From assembly GCA_002708265.1 (NCBI GenBank), contig PANA01000005.1, forward strand, positions 124,001-188,000: a DNA stretch of 64,000 nucleotides, read 5' to 3'. This document shows, piece after piece, positions 26,249 through 35,668 of the stretch. The stretch comes from Legionellales bacterium. Its GTDB lineage: Bacteria; Pseudomonadota; Gammaproteobacteria; Berkiellales; Berkiellaceae. The position numbers and the translations under genes were made by a program. Every line of letters starts with the position of its first letter. Within the stretch, counting starts at the first letter, position 1. A model generated the notes under the pieces. It ran no database searches. It was not told the origin of the DNA and saw nothing but the letters and a program-made list of their open reading frames with translations.

Positions 26249-28993
26249 ATGTCAAACAGAATGTTAATAAACGCAACTCAATCTGAAGAGTTGCGCGTGG
26301 CCATCGTCAAGGGCCAACGTTTAGAAAATCTTGACATCGAACAAGCCGTCAGCAAACAGAAAAAAGCTAATATTTACAAAGGGGTTGTCTCTAGAGTTGA
26401 GCCCAGTTTAGAAGCTGCATTCATCGATTACGGTGCTGATCGCCATGGTTTTTTACCCAGTAAGGAAGTGGCTCGCGACTATTATGCTGAAGGCTCTGAT
26501 GAACTAAGACGCCCCAGCATTAAAGATTTGTTAAAACCTGGTCAAGAGATTTTGGTTCAGGTAGACAAAGAAGAACGCGGTACTAAAGGCGCGGCGCTGA
26601 CGACTTACATTTCTTTAGCGGGATGTTACTTGGTACTCATGCCTAACAACCCTCGAGCTGGCGGGATTTCTCGTCGCATCGAAGGTGGAGAACGGGCTGA
26701 ACTTCGTGATGTACTTAAAGAACTCAGTGTTCCAGAAGGCATGGGCTTGATTGTCCGAACAGCAGGTTTAGGCCGTAGCCTAGAGGAACTTGAGTGGGAC
26801 TTAAGTGTTTTACTATCCCAGTGGGAAGCCATTCAGCGAGTTGTTGATGAGCGCAAAGGCCCTTTCCTGGTCTACCAAGAGAGCGATGTTATTGTTCGAG
26901 CCATTCGTGACTACTTACGTCCAGACATCAGTGAAATTTTAGTTGATACGGAAGAAGCTTTCGAACGAGCAAAAAGCTATATCGCAGGTGTCCGACCTGA
27001 CTTTTTGAGCCGAATTAAATTGTACCAAGACCCTCTTCCCCTCTTTAACCGATATCAAATCGAAAGTCAGATTGAGTCTGCCTTCCAGCGTGAAGTCGTC
27101 TTAGAAAACAGAGCCTCTATTGTTATTGACCCAACAGAAGCTTTGACGTCAATCGACATCAACTCCTCCAAAGCGACGGAAGGTGCTGATATCGAAGAGA
27201 CTGCCTTTAAAACAAACGAAGCGGCGGCTCGTGAAATTGCACGCCAGCTGAGAATCCGGGATACCGGCGGTCTAATCGTAATCGACTTTATCGACATGAA
27301 CTCACCACGTCACCAACGCGGCATTGAGAACGTGCTACGTGAAGAGATGCGGCATGACCGTGCTCGAGTACAAATCGGTCGTATCTCACGATTTGGTTTA
27401 CTTGAGATGTCACGTCAACGAGTGCGTCCATCTCTTGATGATGCTACTCAATTACCTTGTACTCGTTGTGAAGGGCAAGGAACGATTCGCACTATTCCTT
27501 CTCTAGCGCTTTCAATTTTGAGGGTGATTGAAGAAGAGGCAATGAAACAAAATACTGGTCAAGTACGCGCTCAAGTGCCTGTCAAGGTCGCTACCTTCTT
27601 GTTAAACGAAAAACGTCGCGTCGTACATGAGATTGAAGAGCGTCATGGCTGTCACGTGTTGATTCTGCCTAACAAAGACTTACAAACACCTAAATACACC
27701 GTTGAACGGGTTCGTGAAGACAACGTAGATTCGAATGCTGGAAACAGTTACGACCAGGTTGAAAAACTAGATCGCTCAGATGAGCTTGTTGGCCTCGCTA
27801 AAAGTACTGTTGTAAGTGAGCAACCAGCACTTCGCTCAGTGACCCCAACGGCTCCTATTCTTCCTAGAACTGGCACACGGTCTACTGAGAGCGGTATTAT
27901 CTCGCGCCTCTGGTCTGCTGTCTTCGGGGTTGAAAACAAGATTAAAGACAAAACTGATAACCGTTCACGTTCTGACAGTTCAGAATCTGATGATGAGCAA
28001 GGCGGTAACCGCTCACGCTCACGTTACCAGAACGGTAATGGAAACCGTAATCGCAATAACAACAACCGTCGAAATAACAACCGCAATCGACGTCGACAAA
28101 ATGACGATCGTCCAAGCGACAAGGTTGCTGCTAATCAAAACGACGAAGCGGCCATTCAAAATGAAGACGATGACAACATTGGCAATAACCATCGCCGTCG
28201 TGGTCCTCAGCAAAACCGCTCAAACAATAATAACAACAACCGTCGACGCAACAACAACCGTGGAAACGGTAATAATAACAATACTGGCACTAATAACCGC
28301 TCTAGAGGTGGAAGTCGTCAGAATGGTAATGAACAGCGCGCCGCGGTTGATACAAGAGATGAAGATAGTTTGTCGTTGGCTTTGCCAAGTCCTGAAGAGC
28401 AACTTTCTGCTAAAGAAAGAGCTTTCTCAACCGACCCAGATACGGCAACCGTTATCGATCAACCTGACAACGCAATGAATAATAATGGTGCTGAGTCTGG
28501 TAACAATCGACGTAACAACCCGAATCAGAGACGACGCCGTCGTGGCCAATATGGCAACCGTCGCAAATCTGCGGATGGAAGCTCAGAAGCCAACAGCAAT
28601 ACAGCGGCTAGTGGCAATACGGATAGCAACTATCGGCCAGACAACCAGTCGGTTTCTAAAATAGAAGTTGCGAATCCTTCTGAAAAAACACAGGACGCTA
28701 CCCCGCCAACTAGTGCGCCTATGTTCAAGAAGGAATCAAAACCAGCTGCTTCTACGCGAACAGATACTGCGCCAAAAGCGGTTTCATCCGAACAGCCTAA
28801 GCCTAAGAAAGAAGCTGAGAAAAAAGTGGAAAAAAGTGCACCGGCTAAGCGCTCTGCATCTCGCATGCCCCCACCGGTTTCTCCATTAGCTAGTCCGCAA
28901 GGCAATTTGCAGCAAGTTGTCTCAAAGAAAAAACCTGAGTCTAGTGAGACAACCTCATCAGGCAGCACAGGTAGTTCTTCTGCGGAAGGATAA
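26249..28993 (+). CDS. rne: ribonuclease E
   Basis: Essential endoribonuclease for mRNA decay and rRNA/tRNA processing. The catalytic half has the S1 domain ([20 protein letters not shown], near residue 35), the DNase-I-like active site acidic residues (SIDIN, VIDFIDM), and the zinc-link cysteines C404 and C407 (CTRCEGQG), at the same numbers as in E. coli. From about residue 590 the C-terminal half is disordered and very rich in Asn and Arg (runs such as [16 protein letters not shown]), then Pro/Lys-rich to residue 914. It is shorter than the E. coli enzyme (1061). A terminator follows directly. Confidence 0.97.
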   Translation: MSNRMLINATQSEELRVAIVKGQRLENLDIEQAVSKQKKANIYKGVVSRVEPSLEAAFIDYGADRHGFLPSKEVARDYYAEGSDELRRPSIKDLLKPGQEILVQVDKEERGTKGAALTTYISLAGCYLVLMPNNPRAGGISRRIEGGERAELRDVLKELSVPEGMGLIVRTAGLGRSLEELEWDLSVLLSQWEAIQRVVDERKGPFLVYQESDVIVRAIRDYLRPDISEILVDTEEAFERAKSYIAGVRPDFLSRIKLYQDPLPLFNRYQIESQIESAFQREVVLENRASIVIDPTEALTSIDINSSKATEGADIEETAFKTNEAAAREIARQLRIRDTGGLIVIDFIDMNSPRHQRGIENVLREEMRHDRARVQIGRISRFGLLEMSRQRVRPSLDDATQLPCTRCEGQGTIRTIPSLALSILRVIEEEAMKQNTGQVRAQVPVKVATFLLNEKRRVVHEIEERHGCHVLILPNKDLQTPKYTVERVREDNVDSNAGNSYDQVEKLDRSDELVGLAKSTVVSEQPALRSVTPTAPILPRTGTRSTESGIISRLWSAVFGVENKIKDKTDNRSRSDSSESDDEQGGNRSRSRYQNGNGNRNRNNNNRRNNNRNRRRQNDDRPSDKVAANQNDEAAIQNEDDDNIGNNHRRRGPQQNRSNNNNNNRRRNNNRGNGNNNNTGTNNRSRGGSRQNGNEQRAAVDTRDEDSLSLALPSPEEQLSAKERAFSTDPDTATVIDQPDNAMNNNGAESGNNRRNNPNQRRRRRGQYGNRRKSADGSSEANSNTAASGNTDSNYRPDNQSVSKIEVANPSEKTQDATPPTSAPMFKKESKPAASTRTDTAPKAVSSEQPKPKKEAEKKVEKSAPAKRSASRMPPPVSPLASPQGNLQQVVSKKKPESSETTSSGSTGSSSAEG

Positions 28994-28995
28994 AG

Positions 28996-29022
28996 AAAAG
29001 GGAGCGATTAGCTCCCTTTTTT
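28996..29022 (+). terminator. rho-independent terminator after rne
   Basis: A perfect ten-pair stem AAAAGGGAGC / GCTCCCTTTT with a five-base loop GATTA and a following T run, just after the rne stop. The symmetrical A and T tails let it serve the convergent kdsB operon as well. Confidence 0.93.
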
Positions 29023-29027
29023 AATGC

Positions 29028-29741
29028 TCATGAGTTAATAAAAGCCGAAACTTTTATGAGATCTGCTTCGGTGTCCACTCCGATTGGCGTCGAAAGTTTA
29101 GCCTTCTCTACCTGAATAACTGCACCGTTATATAGCCAGCGAAGCTGCTCAAGATTCTCACTTTTTTCTAATGGACTCGCATATAGGGTGTGAAGATTTA
29201 ATAAAAAACCTGCACGATAGGCATACAGCCCAATGTGTCTTAAACCTGGTCCCTTGTGGGGAATTGCTGCCCTTGAAAAATAAAGCGCTCGATTGTTTTT
29301 ATCCACGACGACCTTAACAACATTCGGGCTCTCAAACTCTTCTGGATCCAAAATAGGTTCACAAAGTGTCGCAACATCAATGCCAGGTAGACTACAGTTG
29401 GCGGCTACCTGATGAACATTTTCAACCGGTATGACAGGCTCATCGGCTTGGACATTTACAACAACATCATTGATATCGAAAGCTAATCGTTGAACTGCCT
29501 CAAAAAGACGATCGGTACCTGTTGGGTGATCGGAACCAGTCATGATCACTTGCGCACCAAATGATTCAGCAACTTTTAAAACTCGCTCATCATCGACAGC
29601 AATAGTGACACTTTTTGCCTCTGTCATCATTGCTCTTCTCCAGACATGCTCTAACATTGATTGATTGCCTATTGGAGCAAGCACCTTACCTGGAAAACGT
29701 GAAGAGGCATACCGAGCTGGAATAATAATGTGAAAGCTCAT
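29028..29741 (-). CDS. kdsB: CMP-Kdo synthetase (KdsB)
   Basis: Activates Kdo with CTP for the lipopolysaccharide inner core. The N-terminal [19 protein letters not shown] is the nucleotide-binding signature, and VQADEPVIP is conserved. Length 237 residues (E. coli 248). The ATG overlaps the end of the Trm112-like gene by four bases, completing the msbA-lpxK-ycaR-kdsB series. Confidence 0.96.
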   Translation of the reverse strand: MSFHIIIPARYASSRFPGKVLAPIGNQSMLEHVWRRAMMTEAKSVTIAVDDERVLKVAESFGAQVIMTGSDHPTGTDRLFEAVQRLAFDINDVVVNVQADEPVIPVENVHQVAANCSLPGIDVATLCEPILDPEEFESPNVVKVVVDKNNRALYFSRAAIPHKGPGLRHIGLYAYRAGFLLNLHTLYASPLEKSENLEQLRWLYNGAVIQVEKAKLSTPIGVDTEADLIKVSAFINS

Positions 29742-29926
29742 TTAACGTCTTCCAACTCTTCAGACGTCATCTGTCGCGCTTCAGACGGTAGCATAACAGG
29801 TATCCCTTCTTTCACAGGAAAAGCTAGACGGTCAAAACGACAAACAAGTTCTGTTTTTTGTTCGTGATAAGAAAGCTTGCCTTTGCAAACAGGACAAGCC
29901 AAGATTTCCATGAGCTTGGGATCCAT
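29738..29926 (-). CDS. ycaR: Trm112/YcaR family protein
   Basis: Small protein of the Trm112 family. It begins [20 protein letters not shown] with a CPVC pair and ends at residue 62. Conserved between lpxK and kdsB in many gammaproteobacteria. The exact role is not known. Confidence 0.93.
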   Translation of the reverse strand: MDPKLMEILACPVCKGKLSYHEQKTELVCRFDRLAFPVKEGIPVMLPSEARQMTSEELEDVK

Positions 29927-29929
29927 ATT

Positions 29930-30910
29930 TTACCCCTTCAATTGGTTAAGTAATTCAAATCCGAGTGTATCTAAGCCATGTGGAACTACACTCAGCCGCC
30001 AGGCATTAGCAAGACCAAAGCCCGCACACTTTACAGCATCTTTATCAGTCATAATGATGCACTCACTTGCTATGTTCTCAAAATCGTCTGCCGTAAATTT
30101 ATGGTGATCAGCAAACGCATGCTGAATAATAGTAATGCCTGCCGCTGTTAGCGTATCAAAGAACCGCTGTGGATTACCGATACCTGCAACTGCATGCACG
30201 GTTCCGTTAAAAGCACCCAATGGCTTTGTATTTAGTGGATTACCGATTTGTATGCAACCACTTGGTTGTAACGAGAAATTGATTTTAGCTTTTTGACTTT
30301 GCCCCTGAGATATAAGCCAATCAACAGTTTCTAATCGGCTCGCGGGTTCTCTTAGGGGGCCTGCAGGCAAACACTGATAATTACCAAGCCCTCTTTGCCC
30401 ATCCAGGACCGCAATCTCATAATCACGGGCAACGGCGTAATGTTGCATGCCATCGTCCATTAAAACGATATCTACATTCAGTTCATTTCTTAAAAACTGA
30501 ATCCCCTTAGCCCGTTTTTTACTAACGACCACAGGGCACTTCAGTTGTTGAGCCATTAGCAAAGGCTCATCACCGACGGCTTCTGGCTTATCAGATGCCT
30601 CCACCAAGTGAGGCCCTTCTATAGCCCCTTTGTATCCTTTGCTAACCACTCCTGGACGATAACCATGATGGCTCAAGAACTCCGCGAGCCACATGACAGT
30701 TGGCGTCTTACCGGTTCCACCGATAGTAATATTTCCGACAACAATGACTGGGCAGGAAAAGCGAATTTGGTTTAAACGCCCACTGCGATACAATCGTCGT
30801 CGATAGGTAGTAATTATCCTAAAGAGCCAACCCAAAGGATACAGAGGCAGCAGCCAGGGATAGGGACTATAAGCAAGTCTTTGCCAGACGGTACTAAGTA
30901 ACAACATCAA
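29930..30910 (-). CDS. lpxK: tetraacyldisaccharide 4'-kinase (LpxK)
   Basis: Phosphorylates the 4' position of the lipid A precursor on the inner membrane. The P-loop GNITIGGTGKTPTVMWL lies near residue 58, and MDDGMQHYAVARDYEI near 150 is a conserved active-site block. Length 326 residues. It overlaps msbA by 17 bases. Confidence 0.95.
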   Translation of the reverse strand: MMLLLSTVWQRLAYSPYPWLLPLYPLGWLFRIITTYRRRLYRSGRLNQIRFSCPVIVVGNITIGGTGKTPTVMWLAEFLSHHGYRPGVVSKGYKGAIEGPHLVEASDKPEAVGDEPLLMAQQLKCPVVVSKKRAKGIQFLRNELNVDIVLMDDGMQHYAVARDYEIAVLDGQRGLGNYQCLPAGPLREPASRLETVDWLISQGQSQKAKINFSLQPSGCIQIGNPLNTKPLGAFNGTVHAVAGIGNPQRFFDTLTAAGITIIQHAFADHHKFTADDFENIASECIIMTDKDAVKCAGFGLANAWRLSVVPHGLDTLGFELLNQLKG

Positions 30911-32648
30911 ACTGCAGGCGTCGTAAATTCACGTACGCGCCCCCCTTTTCAATGAGCTCATTATGGGGACCCATTTCAACGATCTGCCCCTGCTCTATAA
31001 CAAGAATTTTATCTGCATTTTCGATAGTAGATAATCGGTGGGCGATTACCAAAGTTGTACAATGTTTCATCAGATCGTCCAAAGCCGCCTGAATATAGCG
31101 CTCAGACTCAGTATCCAGAGCACTAGTGGCTTCGTCTAGGATAAGAATCGGAGCCTTTTTAATAATAGCCCTTGCAATAGCAATCCGTTGTCGCTGTCCA
31201 CCAGAAAGGCGTAAACCGTTTTCACCGACTACTGTATTAAGACCATCTGGCAGGCTGTCAATAAACTCAAGCATATATGCCGAACGAGCCGCCTCCATAA
31301 TCTCTTCACTCGATACCTCACGCCCCATTGCACCGTAGGCAATGTTATATCCAATGGTCTCATTGAATAGCGTGATATGTTGAGAGACCACTGCAATATT
31401 GTTCCTTAAATCTTGCAGTGGAATATCTTGAACTTGTATTCCATCAATTAATATTTGCCCATCTGCGTCATAAAAGCGAGGAACCAATCCAACTAGAGTT
31501 GATTTACCCCCGCCTGAACGCCCTACGATAGCAACCGTTTCTCCTCTTTTCACAGAGAAACTGATATCTTTGAGCACTGGCGCAACACCGTGAGCTGAAG
31601 GGTATTGAAAGCTGACTCGTTTAAAGACGATTTCTCCTCCCGCATCTCCCAGGGGCTGAGTACCGTGATCAGGTTCAATTGGCTCATCTAACAGCTCAAA
31701 GATACTCGCCGCACCGGCTATTCCTTTTTGAATAGTGGCGTTTACCTTGGTCAACTGTTTAATTGGTTTTAATATAATCAACATCGACGAGATCATCGCT
31801 GCAAATGCACCTGGAGAAATACTTGTACTGAAGGTTGTGTCTGCCGTTGCGAGATAGATAGTGGCGGCTAGTGCGCATGCTCCCAATATCTGAATAATCG
31901 GGATACTAATCGCTGAGGTCGTAATATGCCGCATTTCTTGATGGCGATTATTTGCTGATATCTCATCAAAAGTGCGCTGTGCTTGTTCTTGGCCTGTAAA
32001 ACTTTTAACAACCTGATGCCCTTCAATCGCTTCTTCAGAGATATGCGTCACATCGGCCATGGAGTCTTGAACGCGATTACTATACTTTCTGAGACGCTTA
32101 CTAAAGATATGCATTACAAGCGCCATAAGTGGCATAGTCACCAAAAACAATAATGTTAACGGAACACTAATTGAGAGCATCACAATTAATAAACCAATGG
32201 CTGTAAAACTTTCTCTAACCATCACCGTTAACGCATCTGTACACGCATCAGCAACCTGTTCCACATTAAAAGTAATACGGGATAACAACTCACCTGAGCT
32301 ATGATTGTCATAAAAACTATGAGGCAGATGCAGGTACTGATTAAAAAGCTTACGTCTGAAATTCATGACAACGGTGCGCCCCACCCAGCCCATAAAATAG
32401 GTAGATAAGAAGGTCGCCAATCCTCTAAGGGTAAAAATCCCTAAAACGACCACGGGTATCCAGCCGATAAAGGACTCATTTCGAGCAACAAAGCCCTCAT
32501 TAAGCAAAGGCTCTAGCAGCTTCACCAAACCGGCATCGACGAAGGCATATAATATATTTCCGACGATGGCCAAGGTAAACATCACCCAGTAAGGCTTCAC
32601 CTCTCCTAAAAGACGCTTATATACCTGCTTTCCATCGATTTTAGACAT
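30894..32648 (-). CDS. msbA: lipid A export ABC transporter MsbA
   Basis: Flips core-lipid A across the inner membrane. An N-terminal six-span membrane domain is followed by an ATPase with Walker A GRSGGGKST, ABC signature LSGGQRQRIAIARA and Walker B ILILDEATSALD. The ATG at 32648 (MSKIDGKQ) is preferred over an in-frame GTG at 32660 because GTGGGA lies about six bases before it. About 584 residues, as in E. coli (582). Confidence 0.96.
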   Translation of the reverse strand: MSKIDGKQVYKRLLGEVKPYWVMFTLAIVGNILYAFVDAGLVKLLEPLLNEGFVARNESFIGWIPVVVLGIFTLRGLATFLSTYFMGWVGRTVVMNFRRKLFNQYLHLPHSFYDNHSSGELLSRITFNVEQVADACTDALTVMVRESFTAIGLLIVMLSISVPLTLLFLVTMPLMALVMHIFSKRLRKYSNRVQDSMADVTHISEEAIEGHQVVKSFTGQEQAQRTFDEISANNRHQEMRHITTSAISIPIIQILGACALAATIYLATADTTFSTSISPGAFAAMISSMLIILKPIKQLTKVNATIQKGIAGAASIFELLDEPIEPDHGTQPLGDAGGEIVFKRVSFQYPSAHGVAPVLKDISFSVKRGETVAIVGRSGGGKSTLVGLVPRFYDADGQILIDGIQVQDIPLQDLRNNIAVVSQHITLFNETIGYNIAYGAMGREVSSEEIMEAARSAYMLEFIDSLPDGLNTVVGENGLRLSGGQRQRIAIARAIIKKAPILILDEATSALDTESERYIQAALDDLMKHCTTLVIAHRLSTIENADKILVIEQGQIVEMGPHNELIEKGGAYVNLRRLQFDVVT

Positions 32649-32834
32649 AAGTAATCCCACTTAAAATTTAGTTGATTATATCACGTTGATGCAAACCACC
32701 GGCTACTAGAGGCATGTTTGAGATTAAAGATAAATATGTTTGTCACCTTTCATACTCGCTTTAGACCAGTTGATGAAAAAATAGATTATTAGAGCTGAAT
32801 TCTAATTCATCCTGAGTCGTTTTAGGAGAACAGT

Positions 32835-33059
32835 ATGATTGAAATAGCCCCAGAAAATGTCCCATTTTTTACTGAGTCCTTCAAGAGAATCACTAGGAAA
32901 GACTTCTCTGCAGCGGCTACGCCTCATGAGTTACAGGGAGGTGCACAAAATCAAATGGTGATGGTTGACTTAGGTCCAGGGGGAGGAAAAGTCTTCTGTA
33001 CTAAAGCATACCTTGACACTGCTTCTGAATTCTTTCCTGATCAATTTGTAATGCGGTGA
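32835..33059 (+). CDS. 74-residue hypothetical protein (possibly 5' part of a broken gene)
   Basis: Not recognised. ATG at 32835 with a strong AGGAGA nearby. The sequence has a Gly-rich LGPGGGK stretch and no signal peptide or membrane span. Directly after the stop another frame continues with ELKKNMSNLRDASLIAAR, and further coding-like stretches follow in shifting frames up to 33622, so this is more likely the intact first part of one decayed gene than a free-standing protein. Confidence 0.4.
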   Translation: MIEIAPENVPFFTESFKRITRKDFSAAATPHELQGGAQNQMVMVDLGPGGGKVFCTKAYLDTASEFFPDQFVMR

Positions 33060-33622
33060 GTTAAAGAAAAATATGTCGAACTTGAGAGATGCTTCTCTCA
33101 TAGCGGCACGAGCAAAAATAGAACCTAAGCTTCTGCATGACACAAGAGATAAAAAATATTTTTGGTGACATTAGAATATGACGCTCAGGGAACTGTAGAA
33201 TGGGTAGATCCTAATACTACTCAACTTCCTCCTTCCGTTTCAAAACCACATGAACATGAAGCTGTTAGGCTAATGAAAAAACTTCACTGCTTCACCGCCT
33301 TGCTGCGCCTGACTTAAGTCAAGGAAAATCTGATGATTTAGTTCAAGGTGATGGTGCGTATACTCTTCAAAAAATGAAATCAGAACTCCAAAAAGACAAG
33401 CATTCAGATAATATTGTATTATGGCCAGCAGTCTCTATTTCAACTTTTCGGCGCTATCATCCATATTGGGAGAGTTAGTTCTACAGTCTTATGACTATTA
33501 ACTACTGTAAATCATACACACTTACAGCCTTTAGTGCAGTGACTGATTCTTATGATAGCGAGACACAAAGTAATGTTGAGCTTGAAGACCAAAAACCATT
33601 TTTACCAGCAAAACGGGTTTAA
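33058..33622 (+). pseudogene. frameshifted remnant of an unknown gene
   Basis: Coding-like text runs through several frames: 33058-33168 (ending TGA), then the frame with VTLEYDAQGTVEWVDPNTT from about 33156 to a stop at 33317, then from about 33290 (LHRLAAPDLSQGKSDDLVQ) to a TAG at 33476, and in that same frame on to TAA at 33620-33622. The second shift coincides with an imperfect 8-base tandem repeat, CTTCACTG then CTTCACCG (33282-33297). The first falls at runs of A and T (33151-33163). With the preceding 74 codons the original protein would have been roughly 250 residues. Confidence 0.7.
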
Positions 33623-33665
33623 AAAAAAGGGCATAATCTGCTCCCTGTTTTCAATTCATTATATA

Positions 33666-35627
33666 TTATTTCTTTTTAAAAAGCCTTTCTTTCAAAGTTT
33701 GTGGTTTATGACTCGCAGTTGTGCTCAATGTCTTTGATAAAATTTTTGACGCCTTCCGTTTTATTCTTTCTTTTATGGATTCATTCATAGACGTGACAAC
33801 TTTTCGTTCCTGCTTTGGAATCTCAGATCGCAAATGCCGAACCATCACTTTAAGATATTTTTTTGTCTCCTTAAGTGCTCTTTTAATAGCAGGGGAACTG
33901 TCTGTTTTTCTGATTGCATTGAGCTTCTCTATAAACTCTTCAGCGGATAATATTTTTCCAGCATGCGCAACATGTATGTACTCTTCAAGCCTCTCACTTC
34001 CGTCAAATGTTGATAGTGGATTTGGGTTTGAAGGATCATTCTTAATATTAAAAAATAATTTAAGCGGTGACCCTAAAACTGAAAAGTTTGATTCATATAT
34101 CGTGTCTAGAAAGAGTCGCCCTTTTGAACCGAAGGTGGATTCTTTGAAAGAAGCCTTCCAGCCGTAGAAGGTAGGTCGACCTATGTATTTCTTTCGATCA
34201 GGCATCATTTGCCTATCATAGACCCGATATAGCTTATCTTTATTTCCAAAATGAACGCTTCTGTTTTTATAACTATCGATCTCCTTTAAGGCCTGTAGTG
34301 CTTTCTTGTATAAACTTGAGTCTCTGGGCTCAGAATCTAACAGTGAAGAACAGGATTCAGTAAGCGCTGCACGTAATTCAGCATTGTCGTAAATAGATAA
34401 CTCTCTAGACTCTAGAATAATATCCAAGTTGGGATTCGATGACTCAGCTCTCACTTCTGGAACAAACTTATAATGGTCTAAGCATTTATCAAGAGCAACT
34501 TCTGGATTACATTTTATAACATCAATATAATTGTCCTTTGACAGTTGAACAAACTCTCTTGTTGTAACTTTTAAGAACAAAGACATTAATATTGCTTGTT
34601 GATTGGTATCAACATCGCCAATGTGACTTATAAAAAAATCACATAATTTTTGTCGAAACGCTTGAGCGGTTCCTCCTGAACTAAGTTTACTAATAGCATA
34701 AAATAATTCAGAAACACTTTCTTCAGTGTCAAGCTCATTTTCTAATAAAAACTTTCCTAACTGATTGTCAGAGAAATGAATACCAGAATCTGTGAATTCC
34801 ACAAAAAGTTCTGTATCATCCTCTAAAGTACTTAGGGTAAGCGATGGAACGCCACTTTCTGTACTAATAGCACTATTTACCTTATTTAAATATATTACAT
34901 CATCATCGAAAGAAACCATTTTCTTTCTACGTGATTTTGTGAATAGCGCTCTATATAACGAGGGGTAATCTTTAGAATCGACCATACGTTGGCTTGGAGA
35001 TCTCTGGCCTGCGTCAACGGTTCTGGTCGCTAATGCATACCGTCTGTAAACAGCCTGTGGTTCATCTGCTCTTAAATCATTCTCACCCCTGTCTAATCTT
35101 TCGAAAACGGTTTTAAATGTTGGGAATGAATATGCTCTGGCAACAGCTGAGTAACCAGACATTGCTTTTAGTTCGGTGACTTTTCCTTTTTCATCGAGAG
35201 CATAGTTAACTCTCGTATTAGGAAATTGTTTGGCAGCATCAGCAACGTAAATACTCAGTTGAAGTAATTCTCGTTGAAAGGCAATATATTTATCCCTAGT
35301 ATGCTTTAGTTGTTTAAGAAAGTCCTTATGCTTTCGTTTTGAAAAAGGTCCTTTTTTATTGATTTTTTGTATGCGCTCATTTGAAAGCTTTATCTGCTTA
35401 CTATATCCTTCGTACAGCTCTTGAATAGTGGCATATAAAGATTCAAGCCCCTCTAGTTTAGTTGGATCAAAGATAGCTTCAGTCTTCCCAGATTGCACAA
35501 TCCACGAATCACCTAGCTGGCCTTGAAGCACGACCCTATGTGGTTTCCCCTTTTTACCAGGAAGAACTGATAATCTATGAGACCCTACTTCAGCAAACGG
35601 CTTTGGTTCTTCATCTTTTTTAAACAT
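33666..35627 (-). CDS. unknown protein, tandem paralog A
   Basis: Not recognised; 653 residues, no signal peptide or membrane span. It is paralogous to the next gene upstream: LESLY followed by coiled-coil-like helices at about residues 60-135, a middle block with DNYIDVIKCNPE, a REID-like segment (KEIDSYKNR), and the C-terminal EEYIHVAHAGKILSAEEFIE. The tail is rich in Lys and Arg and ends in KKK. It reads convergently towards the decayed gene at 33 kb. The pair may be secreted proteins of a host-associated bacterium, but that is a guess. Confidence 0.75.
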   Translation of the reverse strand: MFKKDEEPKPFAEVGSHRLSVLPGKKGKPHRVVLQGQLGDSWIVQSGKTEAIFDPTKLEGLESLYATIQELYEGYSKQIKLSNERIQKINKKGPFSKRKHKDFLKQLKHTRDKYIAFQRELLQLSIYVADAAKQFPNTRVNYALDEKGKVTELKAMSGYSAVARAYSFPTFKTVFERLDRGENDLRADEPQAVYRRYALATRTVDAGQRSPSQRMVDSKDYPSLYRALFTKSRRKKMVSFDDDVIYLNKVNSAISTESGVPSLTLSTLEDDTELFVEFTDSGIHFSDNQLGKFLLENELDTEESVSELFYAISKLSSGGTAQAFRQKLCDFFISHIGDVDTNQQAILMSLFLKVTTREFVQLSKDNYIDVIKCNPEVALDKCLDHYKFVPEVRAESSNPNLDIILESRELSIYDNAELRAALTESCSSLLDSEPRDSSLYKKALQALKEIDSYKNRSVHFGNKDKLYRVYDRQMMPDRKKYIGRPTFYGWKASFKESTFGSKGRLFLDTIYESNFSVLGSPLKLFFNIKNDPSNPNPLSTFDGSERLEEYIHVAHAGKILSAEEFIEKLNAIRKTDSSPAIKRALKETKKYLKVMVRHLRSEIPKQERKVVTSMNESIKERIKRKASKILSKTLSTTASHKPQTLKERLFKKK

Positions 35628-35668
35628 TTATATTACTCGCTAATGCAAATCTTGATATAAATTTATCA

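Noticed and set aside
28019-28402. Repeated AAC/CGT triplets that look like a repeat array
   Set aside because: These are codon repeats of the RNase E tail, without fixed-length repeats and spacers, so not a CRISPR array.
27930-28478. 182-residue plus-strand frame inside rne, rich in Thr and Ile
   Set aside because: It is a shadow of the Asn/Arg codon runs of RNase E in another frame.
33600-33660. Hairpin (GGGCA/TGCTCCC) as a terminator after the decayed gene
   Set aside because: The stem is short with a bulge and the T run is interrupted, so it was not called.
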